This document shows, in pieces, positions 24,533 through 32,771 of a DNA stretch of 64,000 bases; position 1 is the first letter of the stretch; every line of letters begins with the position of its first letter. The notes below the pieces were generated by a model that was given only the letters and a program-made list of their open reading frames with translations, did no database searches and was not told the DNA's origin. Both the position numbers and the translations under genes were made by a program. The stretch spans positions 124,001 through 188,000 of the forward strand of contig NZ_SOEE01000007.1 in NCBI RefSeq assembly GCF_004366035.1. Reading direction: 5' to 3'. Source of the DNA: Cytobacillus oceanisediminis. GTDB taxonomy: Bacteria; Bacillota; Bacilli; Bacillales; Cytobacillaceae.

Positions 24533-26701
24533 ATGAAAAACAAACTTTTCTTGAAGGAGTTTTCAGCAATTATAAAAAACAAAAAGCTGCTGATTCCTAT
24601 TATCGCAGTAATGTTCATTCCTATTTTATACAGCGGAATGTTTCTTTGGGCATTTTGGGATCCATACGATCATCTAGATGACCTGCCTGTTGCTATCGTT
24701 AATGAGGATGCCGGTGCTGCATTTGAAGGTAATGACTTGCATCTTGGCGATGATCTTGTTGATAAATTAAAGGAAAGCAAGGACTTTAATTTTCAATTTG
24801 TTGATAAAGAGGAAGCATATAAAGATCTAAATGATCAGCAATATTATATGCTTGTTGAAATCCCTAAGGATTTTTCCAAGAATGCAACCACTCTCCTGGA
24901 AGACAATCCGGAGAAAATGAACCTGATTTACGTTCCCAATGAGAGCTACAATTTTTTATCAGCTCAAATTGGCGGAACAGCTGTGGAAAAAATAAAAGCG
25001 TCTCTGTCAGAAAAAGTGACTGAAACATATGCTGAAACAATGTTCGATAAGGTAGGGGAATTGGCAGATGGCATTGGACAGGCAAGTGACGGGGCCTTTC
25101 AAATCAGTGAAGGAGCTGCAGATTTAAAGGTTGGTTCTAACACGCTGCATGAGAAGCTGGCGCTTTTGGCCGATAAATCAATTGAGTTCAATAATGGTGT
25201 AAGCTCAGCAAGAAAAGGTTCAGAAGAAATGTCAGAAGGTGCTAAATCCCTTTCAGAGGGTTTAGGGAAATTGGCTGAAGGCCAATCAGAATTAAGTAAA
25301 GCTTCTGATCAGCTGGAATCTGGAAGTCAAAAGCTTTCAGCAGGTGTTACACAAACAAAAGAAGGGATTGTTATAGTAAAGGAAAAACTTCCTGTTATGA
25401 TTGATGGAACCGAGCAGCTGGAAAATGGATCGAAAAACTTATCTTCATCTTTGGAACAATGGCAAACGGAGGCACAAAAACTCAGTGGAGGCACTGCTCT
25501 TTTAGAGCAAAAACTGCAGGGCTTTATTTCGCAGCTTCCTGATGGATCTCCTGAAAAAGCTGAGCTTCAGACTGTGCTTGCCCAGCTGAAGGCTGGATCA
25601 GCCCAGCTTGCTGAGTCAGCTGGTAAACTATCTGCGGGAGGAGCCGAATTGTCCAAAAAAATGGGGCAGCTAAATGAAGGACAGCTGCAGCTCCAGCAGG
25701 GAATAAATCAGCTAGCCCAAGGGGCATCCGAGCTGGAAGCTGGTTCGCAGCAGCTAGTACAGGGCCATAAAGATTTCAGTGCTGGGATGCAAACATTTGC
25801 TCAGAAATTTGGTGAAGCCCAAGCCGGAGCAGACAGGCTATCAGGCGGTGCAGCAGATTTGTCAGGAGGCCTTGGCAAACTGACCCAAGGTTCAGCAGCA
25901 TTTGCAGATGGCACAAAGCAGCTTGAAGATGGCGCAGGCAAAGTAGCTGAAGGTAATACACAAATTTATGAAGGATCTTCTGAGTTAGCAAATAAATTAG
26001 CGGATGGCGCTGAAAATGCTTCATCTGTAAATGCCAGCGATAAAACTTATAATATGATGGCAAATCCGGTAGAAATAGATAATGAGAAGATTACTGAAGT
26101 TCCTAACTATGGTACGGGGTTCGCGCCTTATTTTCTGTCTCTTGGACTTTTCGTAGGTGCTCTGCTTCTTTCTATTGTATTCCCGCTTCGTGAACCGGCT
26201 GGCGTACCGCGGTCAGGATTTAGCTGGTTTGCAAGCAAGTTTGGGATTCTTGCAGGAATAGGCGTTATTCAGGGTCTCATTGCAGCCATGATTCTATTGC
26301 TGGGACTTGGCCTGGAAGTGCAGAGTGTACCTTTGTTTCTTCTGTTTACCATCATAACCAGCCTTACGTTCATAGCGCTAATTCAATTTTTTGTCACCGT
26401 CATGGGTGATCCTGGCAGGTTTGTTGCCATTATCATATTAATTCTCCAGCTGACAACAAGTGCTGGTACTTTCCCGCTTGAGCTGATTCCTAATGCACTT
26501 CAGCCAATCAGTTCATACTTGCCTATGACCTATTCTGTTTCCGGGCTAAAGGCTGTTATTTCTAGCGGGAATTTTGATTTCATGTGGGAGAATACAGTCA
26601 TTCTATTGAGTTTCGCTGCCCTGTTCATTGCAGGAACTTTTGTTTACTTTACTGCCATGCACAAGAAAAGATTTGCAGCTGCTGCAGGGCAGGCTGATTG
26701 A
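24533..26701 (+). CDS. yhgE: YhgE/Pip family membrane protein
   Basis: A 722-residue protein with one N-terminal membrane helix (about 20-40), the YhgE/Pip N-terminal domain (LPVAIVNEDAGA through NESYNFLSAQIGG), a long extracellular helical region of roughly residues 185-500 built of repeated L-x2-G/A-x3-L units, and about five or six membrane helices at the C-terminus. The architecture equals that of phage-infection proteins (Pip, YueB-like) and of ABC-2-type exporters. GGAGGG precedes the ATG. Regulation by YhgD is inferred from the shared operator. The role is unproven; export or phage-receptor functions are possible. Confidence 0.88.
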   Translation: MKNKLFLKEFSAIIKNKKLLIPIIAVMFIPILYSGMFLWAFWDPYDHLDDLPVAIVNEDAGAAFEGNDLHLGDDLVDKLKESKDFNFQFVDKEEAYKDLNDQQYYMLVEIPKDFSKNATTLLEDNPEKMNLIYVPNESYNFLSAQIGGTAVEKIKASLSEKVTETYAETMFDKVGELADGIGQASDGAFQISEGAADLKVGSNTLHEKLALLADKSIEFNNGVSSARKGSEEMSEGAKSLSEGLGKLAEGQSELSKASDQLESGSQKLSAGVTQTKEGIVIVKEKLPVMIDGTEQLENGSKNLSSSLEQWQTEAQKLSGGTALLEQKLQGFISQLPDGSPEKAELQTVLAQLKAGSAQLAESAGKLSAGGAELSKKMGQLNEGQLQLQQGINQLAQGASELEAGSQQLVQGHKDFSAGMQTFAQKFGEAQAGADRLSGGAADLSGGLGKLTQGSAAFADGTKQLEDGAGKVAEGNTQIYEGSSELANKLADGAENASSVNASDKTYNMMANPVEIDNEKITEVPNYGTGFAPYFLSLGLFVGALLLSIVFPLREPAGVPRSGFSWFASKFGILAGIGVIQGLIAAMILLLGLGLEVQSVPLFLLFTIITSLTFIALIQFFVTVMGDPGRFVAIIILILQLTTSAGTFPLELIPNALQPISSYLPMTYSVSGLKAVISSGNFDFMWENTVILLSFAALFIAGTFVYFTAMHKKRFAAAAGQAD

Positions 26702-26715
26702 TTATAAGCAAAAAA

Positions 26716-26744
26716 CAAAGCCAGCCCACAGGGCTGGCTTTTAA
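26716..26744. terminator. Bidirectional terminator between yhgE and yhfH
   Basis: AAGCCAGCCC and GGGCTGGCTT with an A-rich left side and TTTT right side. It stops yhgE on one strand and yhfH on the other. Confidence 0.9.
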
Positions 26745-26753
26745 AATATTATT

Positions 26754-26888
26754 CTATAAATCTGTTATTCCCATGCATTTATCACACTTGTTTCCGTAGC
26801 ATTCATGCTGCTCTTCGATAGACTTCCCGCATTCTGAACATTGTTTTGCCGGCAGGTTTCTGAAAAACTCCATAATGTTTTGAATCAT
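26754..26888 (-). CDS. yhfH: YhfH family small zinc-finger-like protein (44 aa)
   Basis: A 44-residue protein: MIQNIMEFFRNLPAKQ, then CSEC, then CYGNKCDKC near the end. The cysteine pattern (CxxC, then C-x4-CxxC) and the FxRNLPxKxC opening mark the small YhfH family of bacilli, probably a zinc-binding protein. The Shine-Dalgarno sequence AGGAGG is perfect. A consensus promoter lies at 26943-26971. Function is unknown. It lies beside yhfI, as in B. subtilis. Confidence 0.88.
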   Translation of the reverse strand: MIQNIMEFFRNLPAKQCSECGKSIEEQHECYGNKCDKCMGITDL

Positions 26889-26942
26889 GTTGAAGCCTCC
26901 TGATTTGTGGATTTGTTCTAAATAGTTTGATTATTTAAGTTA

Positions 26943-26971
26943 ATTGTATTATAACAGTATCGGTATGTCAA
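26943..26971 (-). promoter_or_regulatory. yhfH promoter
   Basis: On the minus strand TTGACA, 17 bases, TACAAT: a near-consensus vegetative promoter 55 bases before yhfH. This predicts strong expression of the 44-residue protein. Confidence 0.75.
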
Positions 26972-27115
26972 CTTCTGTTTCAATACAATATTAAAAAAGT
27001 GAAAAAATAGGCATAATCGAGTATATTGGACATAGTAAAGCTGGGCCTTTCTTGGCGAGTCTGGTTATCAGTCATAGCGTAGGAGCTTACGCTTTATTAA
27101 TAAGGAGGAAACGTG

Positions 27116-27850
27116 ATGAAGTTAACTGTAATTGGGAGCTGGGGCGGCTATCCTAAAGCTGATGGGGCCAGTTCTGGGTATTTGCTGGAGCATGATGGGT
27201 TTCATTTGCTGATCGACTGTGGAAGCGGCGTTCTTTCAAAAATGCAGAATTTTTTTCAGCCGGAAGAATTAGACGCAGTAATTATCTCGCATTACCATCC
27301 AGATCACATTGCGGATATAGGGGTTCTGCAGCATGCCAGGCTCATTCAGGGTTTTTTAGGAAGGAAAACAGGTACACTCCCAATTTATGGTCATTCCCTT
27401 GATCAGCATGAATTTGCCAAATTTACATACAAGGATATCACAAAGGGAGTCTGCTATGATCCTGATGTCACTCTCTCTGCAGGGCCGTTCCAAATTCGCT
27501 TTTTAAAGACTAATCACCCAGTGCCATGCTATGCAATGAGAATTGAAGCAGACGGCAAAACACTTATTTATACGGCTGATACCTCATATAAAGAAGAGCT
27601 GGCAGCATTTAGCGAAAATGCTGATTTATTAGTTTGCGAATGCAATTTTTATGGTCATCAAAATGGAAAAAATGCAGGGCATATGACAAGCTTGGATGCT
27701 GGAACATTGGCCAGCAAAGCAAAGGTGAAAAATTTGCTGCTGACACATTTGCCTCATTATGGTGAACTTCGAAAGCTGAAGGAAGAGGCTTCAACAAAAT
27801 ATACCGGTCCTATTTCTATTGCGGATTATCAATGGTCCCATACTTTTTGA
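27116..27850 (+). CDS. yhfI: Metallo-beta-lactamase-fold hydrolase YhfI
   Basis: A 244-residue protein of the metallo-beta-lactamase fold with the metal motif ISHYHPDHIADIG (HxHxDH), a further histidine in KTNHPVPCYAMRI, aspartate in IYTADTSY, and a terminal histidine in LLLTHLPHYG. It resembles the ribonuclease-Z-like branch. AAGGAGG lies 7 bases before ATG 27116, which is preferred over GTG 27113. Substrate is unknown. lplJ begins 12 bases after its stop, so the two form an operon. Confidence 0.9.
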   Translation: MKLTVIGSWGGYPKADGASSGYLLEHDGFHLLIDCGSGVLSKMQNFFQPEELDAVIISHYHPDHIADIGVLQHARLIQGFLGRKTGTLPIYGHSLDQHEFAKFTYKDITKGVCYDPDVTLSAGPFQIRFLKTNHPVPCYAMRIEADGKTLIYTADTSYKEELAAFSENADLLVCECNFYGHQNGKNAGHMTSLDAGTLASKAKVKNLLLTHLPHYGELRKLKEEASTKYTGPISIADYQWSHTF

Positions 27851-27862
27851 GGAGGAAAACAG

Positions 27863-28852
27863 ATGCTTTTTATTGACAACCAGGGAATCACAGATCCCAG
27901 AATTAACCTTGCTATTGAGGAATATGCACTAAAAAATCTTGATATTGAAGAAACCTATTTGCTTTTTTATATTAATGAACCTTCCATTATTATTGGAAAA
28001 AACCAGAATACCGTTGAAGAGATTAATACTGAATATGTCGAGAACAATGGTATCCATGTAGTCAGAAGGCTATCTGGCGGAGGAGCTGTTTATCATGATT
28101 TAGGCAATCTCAATTTCAGCTTTATCACAAAAGATGATGGAGAAAGCTTTCATAACTTCCAAAAGTTCACAGAACCAGTGGTAGAAGCTTTGCAGAAGCT
28201 GGGAGTTAATGCTGAATTGAGCGGCCGAAATGACCTGATGGCAGAAGGCAGAAAGATATCCGGGAATGCCCAGTTTTCTACTAAAGGCAGAATGTTTAGC
28301 CATGGCACCCTCTTGTTTGATTCCGAAATAGAAAGTGTCGTTTCGGCACTAAAGGTAAAGAAAGATAAAATTGAATCGAAAGGGATTAAATCTATTCGAA
28401 GCCGGGTTGCTAATATCTTAGAGTTTCTGGATAAAAAAATCACAATTCAAGAATTTCGCACTTTGCTGCTTAAGAATATTTTTGGTGATTTAGATGAAAT
28501 TCCTGAGTACAAGCTTACGAATGATGATTGGGAAAAAATTTACCAGCTGTCCAAGGAGCGCTATCAAAACTGGGATTGGAATTATGGAAAATCTCCCAAA
28601 TTTGATCTTCAGCACTCGCATCGTTTTCCAGTGGGGCAAATTGATATTAGACTTAATGTCACAAAAGGAAAAATTGAGGAATGTAAAATTTATGGAGACT
28701 TCTTTGGGGTTGGCGATGTAAGCGAAATTGAAAACAAGCTTACAGGAATTCGCTATGAAAAGAAAGAGATTGAATGTGCTCTTGAAGGAGTGGACATTAA
28801 GCATTACTTCGGAAATGTGACAAAGACCGAATTTATCAACCTGGTTTATTAA
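27863..28852 (+). CDS. lplJ: Lipoate-protein ligase LplJ
   Basis: A 329-residue LplA-type ligase. The RRLSGGGAVYHDLGNLNFSF motif (about residues 70-90), the GKNQNTVEEIN segment and the lysine-containing GRNDLMAEGRKISGNAQ segment form the lipoyl-AMP active site, followed by the C-terminal accessory domain. It activates free lipoate and attaches it to proteins, GcvH being the direct acceptor in bacilli. GGAGGAAAAC precedes the start. Coupled with yhfI. Confidence 0.95.
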   Translation: MLFIDNQGITDPRINLAIEEYALKNLDIEETYLLFYINEPSIIIGKNQNTVEEINTEYVENNGIHVVRRLSGGGAVYHDLGNLNFSFITKDDGESFHNFQKFTEPVVEALQKLGVNAELSGRNDLMAEGRKISGNAQFSTKGRMFSHGTLLFDSEIESVVSALKVKKDKIESKGIKSIRSRVANILEFLDKKITIQEFRTLLLKNIFGDLDEIPEYKLTNDDWEKIYQLSKERYQNWDWNYGKSPKFDLQHSHRFPVGQIDIRLNVTKGKIEECKIYGDFFGVGDVSEIENKLTGIRYEKKEIECALEGVDIKHYFGNVTKTEFINLVY

Positions 28853-28865
28853 TGTGGAATTTACT

Positions 28866-28897
28866 GGAAAGCTGGCATCATGCCGGCTTTTCTTATA
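28866..28897 (+). terminator. Terminator after lplJ
   Basis: AAAGCTGGC and GCCGGCTTTT pair around ATCAT, followed by CTTATATTTAT. Confidence 0.8.
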
Positions 28898-28964
28898 TTT
28901 ATATAAAGTCTTGCGAAAGGCAGTCCGCTATAAAAAAGAAATTGTGAACAATTCGCTTTCCTAC

Positions 28965-28993
28965 TTGAATACAAAAATTTCTTTCAATATAAT
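28965..28993 (+). promoter_or_regulatory. lcfB promoter
   Basis: TTGAAT, 17 bases, TATAAT, a near-perfect vegetative promoter with predicted start near 29000, about 20 bases before the FadR operator. Confidence 0.8.
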
Positions 28994-29019
28994 ATATTTA
29001 GAAAATTTATTTAATAAAA

Positions 29020-29039
29020 ATGAATGACTATTCATTCAT
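29020..29039 (+). promoter_or_regulatory. FadR operator upstream of lcfB
   Basis: ATGAATGA-C-TA-T-TCATTCAT agrees at every position with the FadR box consensus of bacilli (W-TGAATGA-M-TA-N-TCATTCA-W). It lies just downstream of the predicted transcription start, so repression by roadblock, relieved by long-chain acyl-CoA, is expected. Confidence 0.85.
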
Positions 29040-29055
29040 TATAGGGGGAGTGTAA

Positions 29056-30612
29056 ATGAATTTAACAGAGCAGCTCCATGAAACGGCAATCAAGATGGGC
29101 AGCAAGACTGCCTATTATTTTATGGATCAGTCCAGTACCTATGCGGAGCTTGATGGTGCTGTGACTAAATTTGCAGATGGGCTCTCAAAGCTGGGAGTGA
29201 AAAAAGGAGATCATATTGCTCTTTTACTCGGGAATTCACCGCATTTTGTCATTGGCCTGCATGGAGCACTGAGGGTTGGAGCAACTGTTATACCAATCAA
29301 TCCAATCTATACACCGGATGAAATTGGCTACATTGTTAATAATGGTGACGTAAAAGCGGTTGTTACGCTTGACCTATTAGTGCCTTTGATTGAGAAGATG
29401 CATCAGGCTCTTCCAAAGGTGGAAAACTTTATTATTTGTGAAACCCCGCAGGGACAGGCTTCAAAGGCGGACCCAACTGCATTATCAGCTTTCTCAAAAA
29501 TGAAATCGTTTACACGAGTAATAGCTTCAGGAGATTTAGATTTTAAAGGCCCTGAGCTCGAAGAAGATGAAACAGCCGTTATCCTATATACTTCAGGTAC
29601 GACAGGCAAGCCAAAGGGTGCCATGCTGACACATAAAAACCTCTACAGCAATGCAAAGGATGTCAGCGACTATTTGCATATGAACGAAAAAGACCGGGTT
29701 ATCACTACTTTGCCGATGTTTCATGTTTTCTGTTTAACGGTTGCTCTTAATGCACCGCTGATGAATGGGGCTACTATTTTAATAGATCCAAAATTCAGCC
29801 CGAAAGAAATATTTAGACTCGCTAAAACATATGAACCTACTGTTTTTGCCGGCGTACCGACCATGTACAATTTCCTTCTTCAGTTTGATGATGGCAATCC
29901 GGAAGATCTTAAATCGCTAAGGCTTTGCATTTCGGGCGGTGCTGCCATGCCTGTTGCACTTCTTCACGGCTTTGAAAAAAAATTCAATGTCATTGTTTCA
30001 GAAGGATATGGTCTTTCAGAGGCTTCACCGGTTACCTGCTTTAATCCGCTTGATAAGCCGCGCAAGGCAGGCTCAATCGGGCAATCTATTATGAATGTTG
30101 AGAATAAGGTCGTAAATGAACTGGGTGAGGAAGTTTCCGTTGGCGAAGTAGGTGAACTGACTGTACGCGGGCCCAACGTGATGAAGGGCTACTACAAGCT
30201 GCCCGAGGAAACCGCGGCCACTATTCGCGATGGCTGGCTTTATACAGGAGACCTCGCAAAACAGGATGAGGAAGGTTATTTTTATATTGTTGACCGTAAA
30301 AAGGACCTTATTTTAGTCGGCGGATATAATGTGTACCCGCGGGAGGTAGAAGAAGTGCTCTATAATCAAGAGGATGTAGTTGAAGTTGCTGTATTGGGCG
30401 TGCCTGACCCAAATCTGGGAGAAGCTGTGAGGTGCTATGTTGTATCTAAAAATCCTCAGCTGACAGAAGAGTTACTGCTTGAATACTGTGCTGAGCATTT
30501 GGCTAAATATAAAGTGCCGTCATCGATTGAGTTTTTAGAGGAGCTGCCAAAGAACACAACTGGTAAAATTTTGCGGAGAGCATTGAGGAATCAGGTATTA
30601 CAGACTAAATAG
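29056..30612 (+). CDS. lcfB: Long-chain fatty-acid-CoA ligase LcfB
   Basis: A 518-residue adenylate-forming enzyme: P-loop [70 protein letters not shown] hinge, and the catalytic lysine in [14 protein letters not shown]. It activates long-chain fatty acids to acyl-CoA for beta-oxidation. Synteny with lplJ matches lcfB (yhfL) in B. subtilis. The FadR operator and promoter upstream place it in the fatty-acid-degradation regulon. AGGGGGAG precedes the ATG. Confidence 0.93.
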   Translation: MNLTEQLHETAIKMGSKTAYYFMDQSSTYAELDGAVTKFADGLSKLGVKKGDHIALLLGNSPHFVIGLHGALRVGATVIPINPIYTPDEIGYIVNNGDVKAVVTLDLLVPLIEKMHQALPKVENFIICETPQGQASKADPTALSAFSKMKSFTRVIASGDLDFKGPELEEDETAVILYTSGTTGKPKGAMLTHKNLYSNAKDVSDYLHMNEKDRVITTLPMFHVFCLTVALNAPLMNGATILIDPKFSPKEIFRLAKTYEPTVFAGVPTMYNFLLQFDDGNPEDLKSLRLCISGGAAMPVALLHGFEKKFNVIVSEGYGLSEASPVTCFNPLDKPRKAGSIGQSIMNVENKVVNELGEEVSVGEVGELTVRGPNVMKGYYKLPEETAATIRDGWLYTGDLAKQDEEGYFYIVDRKKDLILVGGYNVYPREVEEVLYNQEDVVEVAVLGVPDPNLGEAVRCYVVSKNPQLTEELLLEYCAEHLAKYKVPSSIEFLEELPKNTTGKILRRALRNQVLQTK

Positions 30613-30620
30613 GTTCTTAT

Positions 30621-30653
30621 GGACAGGCATGGGATGTGTCTGTCCTTTTCTAT
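30621..30653 (+). terminator. Terminator after lcfB
   Basis: GGACAG and CTGTCC pair around a 13-base loop, followed by TTTTCTATT. The stem is short, so it may be partial. Confidence 0.65.
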
Positions 30654-30660
30654 TCCGATT

Positions 30661-30699
30661 TCAAATTGACTAAATTTGAAAGGGTTTTCACTAAATTTG
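30661..30699 (+). promoter_or_regulatory. Paired repeats upstream of the enoyl-CoA hydratase gene
   Basis: ACTAAATTTG occurs at 30669-30678 and again at 30690-30699, exactly 21 bases (two helical turns) apart. The first also lies in an inverted repeat, TCAAATT-n5-AATTTGA (30661-30679). It could be a two-site operator. No FadR box is present here. Confidence 0.4.
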
Positions 30700-30738
30700 T
30701 CGAATTATTAGATAGTACTTGAAAGAGGAGAGATACAT

Positions 30739-31515
30739 ATGAGTTCTATTGCAGTCGAAACAAAAGGCCATATTGCGGTCGTATCGATTAACCGCCCTGA
30801 TGCATTGAATGCTTTTAATTTTGATACTTTATCGGAGCTTCAGGAATCAGTTGAGAAACTGCGAACCAGCCCAGATGTTCGTGCAGTGATTTTTACAGGG
30901 GCTGGAGAAAAAGCATTCAGTGTTGGTGCAGATTTAAAAGAGCGCAGAACACTATCTGAAGAGCAAGTCCGCAGAAATATATATAAAATAGGTGAGGTAT
31001 TCTCACTGGTTGATCAGCTTCCGCAGCCTACTATTGCTGCCATTAACGGTTTTGCCTTCGGAGGCGGGATGGAGTTAGCCCTAGCCTGCGATTTCCGCAT
31101 CGCTGTTTCAGGTACTTCAATGGGACTTACAGAAACAAGTTTAGCCATAATACCAGGAGCAGGCGGCACTCAAAGACTTCCAAGATTGATAGGCCAGGCC
31201 AAAGCCCTGGAATTAATTTTGACTGCGAAAAGGCTTACTTCTGAAGAAGCGCTTGAATACGGCATCCTTACAAAAGTGACTGAAAAAGATAATCTCTTAA
31301 ATGATTGTTATGAATTTGCCGGACAAATGCTTAATAACGGGCCGCTTGCCCTGCAGCAGGCTAAATTTGCTGTAAAACAGGGCATGGGTGTTGATTTGCA
31401 GACTGGGCTGCAGATTGAAAGGAAGGCATATGAAGTCATTATCCCAACGGAAGATAGAGTTGAAGCTCTTGCGGCCTTTGCTGAAAAAAGAAAACCTGAG
31501 TTTAAAGGGAAATAA
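30739..31515 (+). CDS. Enoyl-CoA hydratase/isomerase family protein
   Basis: A 258-residue crotonase-fold enzyme. The oxyanion-hole segments SVGADLKE and INGFAFGGGMELALACDFRIA are present, and both glutamates of a true hydratase can be placed (GGGMELAL, and LTETSLAIIPGAGGTQRLPRL). It probably hydrates trans-2-enoyl-CoA in beta-oxidation or in branched-chain or related acyl-CoA breakdown. It lies 126 bases after lcfB with its own upstream repeats and terminator, so it is probably a separate unit. GAAAGAGGAGAG precedes the ATG. Confidence 0.9.
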   Translation: MSSIAVETKGHIAVVSINRPDALNAFNFDTLSELQESVEKLRTSPDVRAVIFTGAGEKAFSVGADLKERRTLSEEQVRRNIYKIGEVFSLVDQLPQPTIAAINGFAFGGGMELALACDFRIAVSGTSMGLTETSLAIIPGAGGTQRLPRLIGQAKALELILTAKRLTSEEALEYGILTKVTEKDNLLNDCYEFAGQMLNNGPLALQQAKFAVKQGMGVDLQTGLQIERKAYEVIIPTEDRVEALAAFAEKRKPEFKGK

Positions 31516-31535
31516 AATGAATAAGCTAGTATTGG

Positions 31536-31567
31536 GACACGGCATTATTTGGCTGTGTCTTTTCTAT
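31536..31567 (+). terminator. Terminator after enoyl-CoA hydratase gene
   Basis: GACACGGC and GGCTGTGTC-type arms pair around an AT-rich loop and are followed by TTTTCTATT. It looks like the lcfB terminator in layout. Confidence 0.65.
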
Positions 31568-31605
31568 TAAAATAATAAATTTTTAGAAAATTATTAAAAA
31601 ATATC

Positions 31606-31634
31606 TTGAATAGTGTGGCTAATAACTATATAAT
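31606..31634 (+). promoter_or_regulatory. Promoter of the ABC importer operon
   Basis: TTGAAT, 17 bases, TATAAT, with a leader of about 65 bases to the first gene. The leader is too short for a T-box, which often controls related tryptophan importers. Confidence 0.75.
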
Positions 31635-31706
31635 TTAGTGAATAAAAGCATAAAAGCGTAAAAGTACTGAAGTGGAAAGATAGAGATAAAAGGGGGATCA
31701 TCTAGT

Positions 31707-32717
31707 ATGTTAGAGAGATTAAAATCATTTAAAGGAATAGCTGCAGCAGGTCTTATGGGAACATTGCTGCTAAGCGGCTGCGGGAGTGAAAGTACAAATG
31801 GAAATGCAGGTTCTTCTGAGAAAGAAAAGGAAGAATCATTTAACATAGGAGTTACGCAGATTGTCGAGCATCCCTCGTTAGATGCGGCACTCGAGGGCTT
31901 TAAGAAGGCATTAGAGGATTCTGGTATTGAAGCAAGCTACGATGTCCAGATTGCACAAGGGGACCAGAATAATAATCAATCCATTGCCAACAATTTTGCT
32001 GGAGATGGAGTAGACCTGATCTTTGCCAACTCCACCCCCAGTGCATTAAGTGCACTGAATGCAACGAAGGATATACCAATTGTATTTACTTCAGTAACTG
32101 ATCCAGTGGGTGCGCAATTAGTAAAATCAATGGATTCTCCTGAAGGAAATATAACAGGTACAACAGATACGCATCCTGATGCGATACCCAACATGGTTAA
32201 ATTTATAGATGAACAGTTTGAGGCAGGCACAGTGGGTGTTATTTACAATTCTGGAGAACAAAATTCAGAGGTGCAGATTGAAAAGGTGAGGGAAGCTCTT
32301 TCAGGTACAGATATGAAATTGGCTGAAGCTACCGTATCCAATTCTTCTGAAGTGAAACAGGCTGCAGAATCGCTTGTCGGAAAAGCTGATGCCATCTATA
32401 TTATTACGGATAATACTGTCGTTTCCGCTTTGGAATCCGTCATTCAGGTTTCAAACGACAATGACATCCCGCTTTTCGTGGGAGAGCTGGACTCTGTTAA
32501 ACGTGGGGGCTTTGCTGCTTACGGATTTGACTATGAAGATATCGGATATGAAGCTGGGGAAATGGCTGCAAAAATTTTAAAAGACGGCAAGAAGCCATCC
32601 GAACTTCCTGTCCAATATCCGCAGAATCTAAAGCTGGTAATCAATAAAAAGGCTGCAGAAGAAATGGGCATTGACTTAAAAGAGGAATGGAGCGATCTTG
32701 CTGACTTTGTGGAGTAA
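31707..32717 (+). CDS. ABC importer substrate-binding lipoprotein (PF04392 type)
   Basis: A 336-residue lipoprotein with signal peptide and lipobox LLSGC (Cys27). The mature protein, opening with FNIGVTQIVEHPSLDAALEGFKKAL, has the TrpX/YtfQ-like fold of family PF04392. ANSTPSALSALNATKDIPIVFTSVTDPVGAQLV is a family hallmark. It binds its ligand outside the cell and delivers it to the permease and ATPase encoded next. The ligand is not evident; tryptophan or tyrosine is known for some relatives. AGGGGGATC precedes the ATG. Confidence 0.88.
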   Translation: MLERLKSFKGIAAAGLMGTLLLSGCGSESTNGNAGSSEKEKEESFNIGVTQIVEHPSLDAALEGFKKALEDSGIEASYDVQIAQGDQNNNQSIANNFAGDGVDLIFANSTPSALSALNATKDIPIVFTSVTDPVGAQLVKSMDSPEGNITGTTDTHPDAIPNMVKFIDEQFEAGTVGVIYNSGEQNSEVQIEKVREALSGTDMKLAEATVSNSSEVKQAAESLVGKADAIYIITDNTVVSALESVIQVSNDNDIPLFVGELDSVKRGGFAAYGFDYEDIGYEAGEMAAKILKDGKKPSELPVQYPQNLKLVINKKAAEEMGIDLKEEWSDLADFVE

Positions 32718-32734
32718 TACCTTTAAATAACCAC

Positions 32735-32756
32735 CAGCGCTTGCGCTTTTCTAATA
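32735..32756 (-). repeat. Remnant of the interspersed repeat (R5)
   Basis: CCAGCGCTTGCGCTTTTCTA lies between the binding-protein and permease genes and equals the terminal segment of the repeat copies at 45051-45117 and 42359-42477. Only the end fused to the other end is left, as after an internal deletion. Confidence 0.5.
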
Positions 32757-32771
32757 GAAAGGGAGATTACT

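Noticed and set aside
31635-31706. T-box or riboswitch in the ABC importer leader
   Set aside because: The leader is about 65 bases and lacks the T-box sequence and an antiterminator/terminator pair.
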